DNA of 19,313 bases. Origin: UBA5704 sp036380715. GTDB lineage: Bacteria; Acidobacteriota; Thermoanaerobaculia; Multivoradales; UBA5704. Location: the NCBI GenBank assembly GCA_036380715.1, contig DASVEF010000010.1:1-19313 (forward strand), given 5' to 3'. The notes under the pieces were generated by a model. It was not told where the DNA came from. It ran no database searches and saw only the letters and a list, made by a program, of their open reading frames with translations. Below are positions 14,568 to 19,313 of the stretch, in pieces (position 1 is the stretch's first letter; each line of letters opens with the position of its first letter). The position numbers and the translations under genes are program-made.

Positions 14568-14687
14568 CTCGTCTCCGGATCTCTGCGCCGCATCGCGCCG
14601 CAACATCTGCCGGCGACCGGCGCGGTAGACCTCCTTGAAGCAGTTGCTCGCGCTCAATCCGCCGACGAAAACGGACGCCTGACCCGC

Positions 14688-14717
14688 TGTACATCCTGTG
14701 TACGCCCGGCGTAAAAT
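14688..14717 (+). promoter_or_regulatory. Predicted promoter with palindromic operator in its spacer
   Basis: TGTACA (14688-14693, four of six matches to the -35 consensus) and TAAAAT (14712-14717, -10) are 18 nt apart. A perfect 13-bp palindrome, TACGCCCGGCGTA (14701-14713), sits in the spacer and touches the -10. GTGTACGC occurs at 14698-14705 and again at 14723-14730, just after the -10. This is a typical layout for a repressible promoter. It would serve the effector-like gene at 14778. The rest of the 14568-14777 gap holds nothing else I can assign. Confidence 0.42.
14689..14708 (+). repeat. 20-bp direct repeat, left copy, flanking the effector-like gene
   Basis: GTACATCCTGTGTACGCCCG is identical to the sequence at 15953-15972. 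It contains an imperfect dyad, GTACA-TCC-TGTGTAC. Either the repeat is a binding site used twice, or it marks the ends of an inserted or duplicated cassette. Confidence 0.75.
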
Positions 14718-14777
14718 TACCGGTGTACGCTGCATTCGCCATTTCTGTGAAATTGCCCGGCGGCGACGGGTGGGGCG

Positions 14778-15878
14778 ATGTCTGACCCTATGGAGTATGG
14801 ATCCATGAATCCACGACAGCATCCTGATCCATCCGTTGCCGAGTCACCGTTCTCGCATAAGCCGAGCGCTGTCCAGCCGAAAGCAACGGCAGCTTCTCCG
14901 GCGAAACGTTCACCGGTACCGATACCGCCCGTCAGGTGGCCGAACACGCCAGGGCCTGTGCAGCCTCAGATGGCTGGATCTCTCCAACGAGCTCGCCCGC
15001 CCATACCGGCTCCTCCGGTCTATGCACCCCATGCGATACGACCGACGCAGCCACCTGCTGTTCAAGCCCGACGGGCTCCTTCTCTCGCCAGCACTGTCCC
15101 TGCCCCGAGGGCGCCCGTGCCGGCGCCACGGTCCGTTCTCGTTCTCCCGGTAGTCCAGACGGCAAAAACAGGAGGTGAAGACGAGGCCGTTCACAACTGG
15201 GACAAGGTGCTCTGCCAGTACAACAACGGCAGCGCCGGCACAGAGGTGGACGATGCCTTCATGCAGGCTGGATATTCCGATCCCTCCACTCGGCGCAAGG
15301 CGATCTTGAGGGCGCTCCGCGAGAAGGGATGGGCAAAGAGCAAGATTGCGCACAGCTTAGGGGGGCAGCAGAGCGGCAAGCGCGGCGGTACCGACACCAA
15401 GATCCAGACCTGCAAAAAAGATCTCATGGAGTGGTTGAAGACGCACCCTGGCGGATCGACGACAATATCCGGGAGCGAGAAACGGCGTAAAGGCGGCCGG
15501 GCGCAGATAGACGAAGAAGGGTATGACAAGGAAAGGATCCGTGTCATCCTGCTTGCCAAATGGGCCAGGGAAGGCGACCAGGAAGCCAAGAAAAGACTGC
15601 GAGAGCTGGCCGAATCTGGGAATCAAACGGCTCAAGAGAAGCTGGCCGAATTGGAGCCGCCGACCCAACAGACCACGGCCTCGCCTGTTACTTCTTCTCT
15701 GCCGCACTCCCATTCGTCTACGACTACGACATCGAACCTGGCGGTGCATCCGCCGCCGCAGATCGGGGTTCCGCCCTTGACGGTTCGGCAATTGGAATTG
15801 CTCTACCCGGGTCAGACGGCGGGAGGTCAGTCCTTCGGGATCTGGGGTGTAGATCACACCTCACAATCGCCCTGGTAG
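14778..15878 (+). CDS. Effector/polymorphic-toxin-like protein with Pro-rich N-terminus and unknown C-terminus
   Basis: A 366-residue protein. Residues 1-130 are disordered and Pro/Ala-rich with recurring VQ-[PA]-[KQR] steps (VQPK 32-35, VQPQ 61-64, VQAR 95-98) and APPVYAPHAIRP at 78-89. This style is typical of N-termini of proteins loaded into contractile injection systems and of polymorphic toxins. Residues 137-225 look like a helical domain (AVHNWDKVLCQYNNG, STRRKAILRALREKGWAKSK, KKDLMEWLKTHP). A Lys/Arg-rich linker follows, then a 15-residue tandem repeat (GDQEAKKRLREL at 266, GNQTAQEKLAEL at 281). The Thr/Ser/Pro-rich tail ends in LTVRQLELLYPG and QSFGIWGVDH. There is no signal peptide or membrane helix. 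Composition is visibly less GC-rich than its neighbours, suggesting transfer. ATG 14778 (GGTGGGGCG before it) or ATG 14805 could start it. The function is not established. Confidence 0.62.
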   Translation: MSDPMEYGSMNPRQHPDPSVAESPFSHKPSAVQPKATAASPAKRSPVPIPPVRWPNTPGPVQPQMAGSLQRARPPIPAPPVYAPHAIRPTQPPAVQARRAPSLASTVPAPRAPVPAPRSVLVLPVVQTAKTGGEDEAVHNWDKVLCQYNNGSAGTEVDDAFMQAGYSDPSTRRKAILRALREKGWAKSKIAHSLGGQQSGKRGGTDTKIQTCKKDLMEWLKTHPGGSTTISGSEKRRKGGRAQIDEEGYDKERIRVILLAKWAREGDQEAKKRLRELAESGNQTAQEKLAELEPPTQQTTASPVTSSLPHSHSSTTTTSNLAVHPPPQIGVPPLTVRQLELLYPGQTAGGQSFGIWGVDHTSQSPW

Positions 15879-15952
15879 CCGCGTCTGAAGATGACCGCTG
15901 CCCTCGGGCTGTCGCGGGGATCCTGATCCGCGGGAGTGAGGTTTCACCTGCC

Positions 15953-15972
15953 GTACATCCTGTGTACGCCCG
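15953..15972 (+). repeat. 20-bp direct repeat, right copy, with adjoining hairpin
   Basis: Identical to 14689-14708. It continues into CTGTACAGGA, so TCCTGT and ACAGGA form an inverted repeat (about 15958-15982) with a 13-nt centre. No -10 hexamer follows at the expected distance, so unlike the left copy this one does not look like a promoter. The rest of the 266-nt gap 15879-16144 shows only a possible TAAGAT -10 near 16035 and the hairpin at 16107. Confidence 0.72.
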
Positions 15973-16106
15973 CTGTACAGGAGATGTCCTCCAGTAACCT
16001 CCGGAGCGGCCGCACGCGATCCGTGTGGTCTATCTAAGATCAATCCTCACAAGCACTTGAGAGCCTTTGCTCCGCGTGGCACGGGCCTCGCTCTTCCCGG
16101 CGTGGA

Positions 16107-16124
16107 GTCTCCGAAACCGGAGAC
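16107..16124 (+). other. Leader hairpin before the rhombotarget-type lipoprotein
   Basis: GTCTCCG and CGGAGAC flank AAAC in a perfect 7-bp stem. The stem ends 20 nt before the ATG at 16145, close to but not covering the GGAGGAGG Shine-Dalgarno. It could modulate translation or mRNA stability. Confidence 0.38.
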
Positions 16125-16144
16125 GCTGAACGGAGGAGGTCACC

Positions 16145-17245
16145 ATGAGGCAGCGCATCGCTCTGTTGTTCATCCTGTTGCCGTGTTTGGTCCTGGCGGG
16201 CTGCGGAGGCACCTGGCGGCCCACCCAGCGGACCAACAGCGCGCTCGACTTCCTCTATCCGGAGGGGGTCAGCGCCGCCACTCCGGCGAGGGAGGTGGTC
16301 CTCCGGCTCCCGGTCCGGGTGGGGCTCGCCTTCGCTCCGAACGAGCCTTCCGAGCCGGACCCGATCACCGAGGAGCAGAAGCAGAAGCTGCTGGCGGAAG
16401 TCGCCCAGGCGTTCAAGGCGCACCAGGGAATCGGACACCTGGAGGTCGTGCCCACGGCCTATCTCCAGCCCGGCGGCGGCTTCGCCAACCTCGATCAGGT
16501 CAAAGCCTTGCTGGGAGTCGATCTGATGGTCCTGCTGTCGTACAACCAGGCCCAGTTCACCGAATCCACGCGCGCCTCATGGACCTATCTGACCGTCGTC
16601 GGACCCCTGTTGATCGAAGGGGAGAAGAACGACACCCGCACCTTGATCGACGCCGTAGTCTACGATGTCGGGTCGCGGGCGCTCCTCTTCCGGGCCGCCG
16701 GCGAGAGCACGGTCAAAGGGCGGTCGAGCCCGCTCAACGTCGACCGCAAGCGGCGGAAGTTCGCGGCGGAAGGGTTCGAGAAAGCGACCGATGGACTGAT
16801 CGCCAATCTGAACACGGCGCTGGCGCAGTTCGAGCAGCAGGCGAAGAACGGCACGGTGCAGGGACCGGGCACGCCGGCCATCGCGATGTATGACAGGCAG
16901 GGGCAGCGCATCACGAGCGGGGAAAACGGCGGTGGGGCGGTCGGAGCGCTGGAGTTGTTCGGCGCGGCGCTGCTGATGCTGGCCAGCCCTTTTCATCCGC
17001 GGCGCTCGCCGATGAAGAGCTTTCGGCCTCTGATCCATGTCCCTTTGATCCTTGGCGCGGCGCTCATCACGCTCGGCTACAGTCAGTTTTTTCTTTTCTT
17101 CGGCCTCGACAAGCTGGGCGTGGTCGACATCGGCAATGGGCTAGGACATGGCCTGATCCTGTGGTTCTGCGTGCATCTCGGATTGATCTTTCTGCTCATA
17201 GGTGTGGCTGTCGCCTCCGTCAAGGCTCTCTGGAAACGGCGGTGA
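16145..17245 (+). CDS. Rhombotarget-type lipoprotein with internal GlyGly-CTERM-like signal and C-terminal membrane extension
   Basis: A 366-residue protein. MRQRIALLFILLPCLVLAGC is a lipoprotein signal with lipobox LAGC (lipidated Cys20). The domain that follows matches the rhombotarget lipoprotein family: ALDFLYPEGV near 33-42, WTYLTVVGPLL, LIDAVVYDVGSRALLFRAAG, and FAAEGFEKATDGLIANL. Residues 260-287 (ENGGGAVGALELFGAALLML, then ASPFHPRR) have the glycine run, hydrophobic helix and basic end of GlyGly-CTERM signals, which rhombosortase recognises and which normally end the protein. Here the frame continues without a stop for 77 residues starting MKSFRPLIHVPLILGAALIT, with two probable membrane helices and a KALWKRR end. 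The Met at 290 (17012) has no Shine-Dalgarno, so a fusion is more likely than two genes. The true start has GGAGGAGG 5 nt upstream. No rhombosortase gene is in the window. The 3' end overlaps the opposite gene by 26 nt. Confidence 0.85.
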   Translation: MRQRIALLFILLPCLVLAGCGGTWRPTQRTNSALDFLYPEGVSAATPAREVVLRLPVRVGLAFAPNEPSEPDPITEEQKQKLLAEVAQAFKAHQGIGHLEVVPTAYLQPGGGFANLDQVKALLGVDLMVLLSYNQAQFTESTRASWTYLTVVGPLLIEGEKNDTRTLIDAVVYDVGSRALLFRAAGESTVKGRSSPLNVDRKRRKFAAEGFEKATDGLIANLNTALAQFEQQAKNGTVQGPGTPAIAMYDRQGQRITSGENGGGAVGALELFGAALLMLASPFHPRRSPMKSFRPLIHVPLILGAALITLGYSQFFLFFGLDKLGVVDIGNGLGHGLILWFCVHLGLIFLLIGVAVASVKALWKRR

Positions 17246-17651
17246 GATAGCGGATCAGCACGAGCAGGGCTCCCCAGAGGCAGGCGAGCCCTACCACCAC
17301 GACGCCACCCCAGAATGAGACTGGCAGGAGATACGAGGCGTTGCTGCCGTCGGTGGCGATGAGATAGACCCACTCGTCGAGGGCCATCCCCAGCCCGGCG
17401 CCGAAGACGACGAGAGCGAGGTCCAGCCGGCGCGTCGAGCCGCGGAAGATCGCCAGCGGGATTCCGCCGGCGGCGATGAGCAGCAACCCGGTGAACAGGT
17501 GGTGGATGTTGTAGGCGCCGACGTCGAAGTCCGAGTCGGGCGAGGCGTGGAGCGCGACGCGCAGGATCCCGAACGTGAGCGCGATCGAGAGCACGAGCAG
17601 GATCCCGTTCCTGCGGACGACCTCGGAAGGGGTCTTGTAGCGCGTAGTCAT
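17220..17651 (-). CDS. Small integral membrane protein (143 aa), IHHL...LDE type
   Basis: About four hydrophobic segments: GILLVLSIALTFGILRVAL, IHHLFTGLLLIAAGGIPLAI, LALVVFGAGLGMALDEWVYL and FWGGVVVVGLACLWGALLVL. Histidines in NIHHLFTGLLL and an acidic pair in GLGMALDEWVY lie within or next to membrane helices. This pattern recalls uncharacterised inner-membrane proteins with IHH and LDE motifs. It is not rhombosortase-like: no GxS serine motif is present. It starts at ATG 17651 with a weak Shine-Dalgarno. It ends inside the convergent lipoprotein gene (26-nt overlap), so antisense effects at the 3' ends are possible. The function is unknown. Confidence 0.75.
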   Translation of the reverse strand: MTTRYKTPSEVVRRNGILLVLSIALTFGILRVALHASPDSDFDVGAYNIHHLFTGLLLIAAGGIPLAIFRGSTRRLDLALVVFGAGLGMALDEWVYLIATDGSNASYLLPVSFWGGVVVVGLACLWGALLVLIRYLTAVSREP

Positions 17652-17705
17652 GGCAACTCTGGTACGCGGATCATGGCGGAATCTTACTCATTTCCCGATC
17701 TCTCC

Positions 17706-17724
17706 GGCCGGCGTTGAGCCGGCC
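17706..17724. other. GC-rich hairpin between the TSUP and small membrane-protein genes
   Basis: GGCCGGC and GCCGGCC flank GTTGA in a perfect 7-bp stem. It lies within the 160-nt gap downstream of the minus-strand TSUP gene and upstream of the membrane-protein gene. Neither strand has a T run right after the stem, so an intrinsic terminator is unproven; AAAGGGCCTTTTT at 17748-17760 nearby is another weak dyad. Confidence 0.35.
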
Positions 17725-17811
17725 AGGGCCTGGCGCGCGAGCCTCCGGAAAGGGCCTTTTTCATGCCGCGAGCTGGTGCAAAATCGGCTCCAGAGAAAGC
17801 ACAGTAGGAGA

Positions 17812-18603
17812 TCACCGTCCCAACTGCTGCCATGCCAGGATCGCCGTGACCAGCAGGCCGATGACCACCACGGCGGCGCGGGCTTTCTCCTGGCCAATCG
17901 AGCGGGAGAAGCGGGCTCCCGCGTACCCTCCCACGGCGGCGCCGGCCGCTAGCACCAGGGCCTCCGGCCAGGAGACGGCGCCACGGAGGATGAAGTAGCC
18001 GGCCGCCGCGATGTTGATGCACAGGTTGAAAAAGTTCTTGAGGCCGTTCATGGCGTGGATGTCGGTGAGCCCCAGGAAGCCGAGCAGGGCGAGCATCAGG
18101 ATGCCGATCCCCGCGCCGAAGTAGCCGCCGTAGATCGCCACGCCGAGCTGGAGGAGGGCGGCGGCGACCCAGCGGCCGGGCGTGAGATGCGCCGGCTCGA
18201 GGACGTCCACGCCCTCCCTGGCAGGGAAGAAGCGGCGCGCCAGGATTCCGCGGAGCATGAACAGGACCGTGGCGAGGAGGATCAGCGCCGGCGCCAGGTT
18301 CGCGAAGACCTTCTCGGGGGTCCGCAGGAGGAGCGCCGAGCCGATCACGCCGCCGATCAGGCTCGGCGCGAACAGCGTCTTGAGCCACCCCTTGTGAGTC
18401 GAGACCTCCCGCCGGAATCCGACCATGCTGGTGGCGGCGCCCGGGAGCAGCGCCACGGTCGACGTCGCGTTCGCCATGATCGCCGGCATGCCGAGGAAGA
18501 CCAGGGTGGGGAAGGTGAGGATCGTGCCGCCACCGGCCATGGCGTTCATCGCTCCCGCGCCGAAGGAGGCGAGCAGGAGGACGAGGATCTCGGCGGCGGT
18601 CAT
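17812..18603 (-). CDS. TSUP-family (TauE/SafE) membrane transporter
   Basis: A 263-residue inner-membrane protein of normal length for the TauE/SafE sulfite/organosulfonate/anion exporter family. The first helix carries ASFGAGAMNAMAGGGTILTF, the family's glycine-rich signature, followed by ATSTVALLPGAATSMVGFRR. The second half repeats the fold with LQLGVAIYGGYFGAGIGILM and MNGLKNFFNLCINIAAA. It has about seven or eight hydrophobic segments. Substrates in this family include sulfite, sulfoacetate, taurine and other small anions; nothing in the context (fumC divergent, a hypothetical membrane protein downstream) decides which. It starts at ATG 18603. The 75-nt gap to fumC must hold promoters for both genes. 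Confidence 0.9.
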   Translation of the reverse strand: MTAAEILVLLLASFGAGAMNAMAGGGTILTFPTLVFLGMPAIMANATSTVALLPGAATSMVGFRREVSTHKGWLKTLFAPSLIGGVIGSALLLRTPEKVFANLAPALILLATVLFMLRGILARRFFPAREGVDVLEPAHLTPGRWVAAALLQLGVAIYGGYFGAGIGILMLALLGFLGLTDIHAMNGLKNFFNLCINIAAAGYFILRGAVSWPEALVLAAGAAVGGYAGARFSRSIGQEKARAAVVVIGLLVTAILAWQQLGR

Positions 18604-18678
18604 TTCTCCGATACGATACCAGCGCCCCGGTGCCCCTGAGGGGAGCCCGGAGCCATCCTTCCATCCAGGAGAGAGCGC

Positions 18679-19313
18679 ATGGCCGAATCACGCATCGAGA
18701 AAGACAGCCTCGGCGAGATCGAAGTGCCCGCCGGGGCGTATTACGGCGCCCAGACGGAGCGGGCGCGGCGGAACTTCCCGGTCTCCGGGATCCGGCTGCC
18801 GAAGCGGTTCATCGCGGCGGTCGCGATGATCAAGGGGGAGGCGGCGGCGGTCAACGAGGAGATGGAGATCGTACCGGCCGAGGCGGCCCGGGCGATCCGG
18901 CAGGCTGCCGACGAGGTGGCCGAGGGGAAGCACGACGACCAGTTCCCCCTCGACATCTTCCAGACCGGCTCCGCCACGTCCACCAACATGAACGCCAACG
19001 AGGTCCTCTCGAACCGGGCGATCGAGATCCTCGGCGGGCAGATCGGCTCGAAGAAGCCGGTCCATCCCAACGACCACGTCAACGCGGGACAGTCGAGCAA
19101 CGATGTGATCCCGACCGCCATCCACGTCTCGGCCTACATCGCCATCGAGAAGGAGCTGGAGCCGGCCTTGCGCCGCCTGACGGACGCGCTCCAGCGTAAG
19201 GCCGAGGAGCTCGACGACGTCGTCAAGATCGGCCGCACCCACCTCCAGGACGCGGTGCCGGTCCGCCTCGGGCAGGAGTTTTCGGGCTACGCCCAGCAGG
19301 CCCGGTACGCCCT
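18679..19313 (+). CDS. fumC: Class II fumarate hydratase, N-terminal part (runs off the window)
   Basis: A TCA-cycle enzyme that hydrates fumarate to L-malate. The 211 visible residues begin MAESRIEKDSLGEIEVPAGA YYGAQTERARRNFPVSG. They include FQTGSATSTNMNANEVLSNR, the first substrate-site region (usually TGSGTSTNMN; here Ala replaces Gly), HPNDHVNAGQSSNDVIPTAI, and KIGRTHLQDAVPVRLGQEFS with the catalytic-base-region THLQDA motif. The class II family is about 460 residues, so somewhat less than half is present; the GSSxMPxKxN signature is beyond the edge. The start is ATG 18679, with AGGAGAGA about 4 nt upstream. Aspartase and argininosuccinate lyase belong to the same superfamily, but RTHLQDA..RLGQEFSGY favours fumarase. 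Confidence 0.93.
   Translation, partial: MAESRIEKDSLGEIEVPAGAYYGAQTERARRNFPVSGIRLPKRFIAAVAMIKGEAAAVNEEMEIVPAEAARAIRQAADEVAEGKHDDQFPLDIFQTGSATSTNMNANEVLSNRAIEILGGQIGSKKPVHPNDHVNAGQSSNDVIPTAIHVSAYIAIEKELEPALRRLTDALQRKAEELDDVVKIGRTHLQDAVPVRLGQEFSGYAQQARYA

Noticed and set aside
12653..14822. Long frames on both strands overlapping carB
   Set aside because: carB is full length and unmistakable; the alternatives translate to Arg/Pro/Gly-rich sequence typical of out-of-frame GC-rich DNA.
15560..15997. Frameshift in the effector-like gene joining it to another frame near 15680
   Set aside because: The original frame continues plausibly to LTVRQLELLYPG and a stop at 15878, while the other frame has no recognisable feature; I cannot exclude it without homologues.
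17012..17245. Separate 77-residue membrane-protein gene after the lipoprotein
   Set aside because: It is in frame with no intervening stop, and the ATG at 17012 has no Shine-Dalgarno, so a fused product is simpler.
17220..17651. Rhombosortase partner for the lipoprotein
   Set aside because: It is a membrane protein of suitable size, but no GxS catalytic serine motif of rhomboid-type proteases is present.
17652..17811. tRNA, tmRNA or other structural RNA in the hairpin-rich gap
   Set aside because: There is no cloverleaf, no CCA end and no anticodon-arm pattern; only a 7-bp GC stem is supported.

Overview
The window is about 19.3 kb of GC-rich bacterial DNA with dense genes, many short operons, and start codons that include GTG and TTG. 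Several secreted proteins have architectures I associate with Acidobacteriota, especially Thermoanaerobaculia-like lineages: a DUF5060-type glycosidase ending in a '...VIDVNGYF' module, a zinc-finger anti-sigma-like protein, a four-cysteine mini-protein with a '...PPLPVVACRGY' tail, and a Pro-rich 'VQPK...APPVY' effector-like N-terminus. The taxonomic call is an inference; there is no rRNA or other phylogenetic marker here beyond carB and fumC.

Layout. Positions 1-560 (minus strand) hold a partial anti-sigma-like zinc-finger protein and a small secreted peptide. Both ribosome binding sites sit inside CCTCC/GGAGG self-complementary sequence. Positions 713-4381 (plus) form a carbohydrate module: a clan-A glycoside hydrolase, an overlapping GT-B glycosyltransferase and a UDP-galactopyranose mutase. 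This suggests galactofuranose-containing surface glycan synthesis. Positions 4438-5685 (minus) encode a secreted reprolysin-like zinc metalloprotease. It is divergent across a hairpin-rich 366-nt gap from a CLC chloride transporter/channel with CBS and RCK_C-like domains (about 6052-8223), which is followed by a four-cysteine mini-protein. Positions 8572-11134 (minus) hold a hypothetical protein and the DUF5060-type secreted glycosidase. Positions 11319-14567 (plus) are carB, which looks leaderless.

Positions 14568-16144 are the most unusual part. A solitary, compositionally distinct gene (14778-15878) has a proline/VQPK-rich N-terminus like polymorphic-toxin or injection-system effector proteins and an unrecognised C-terminus. 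An identical 20-bp sequence lies on both sides of it. The upstream copy coincides with a predicted promoter carrying a perfect palindrome between its -35 and -10 hexamers.

Positions 16145-17245 encode a rhombotarget-type lipoprotein whose GlyGly-CTERM-like rhombosortase signal is internal, because a 77-residue membrane segment is fused after it. The rest is a small membrane protein and a TSUP (TauE/SafE) transporter on the minus strand, then the start of fumC running off the right edge.

Three loci at gene 3' ends carry the same CCCTCTCCC/GGGAGAGGG hairpin element, one of them as an inverted pair. No tRNA, rRNA, CRISPR array, transposase or integrase was seen.
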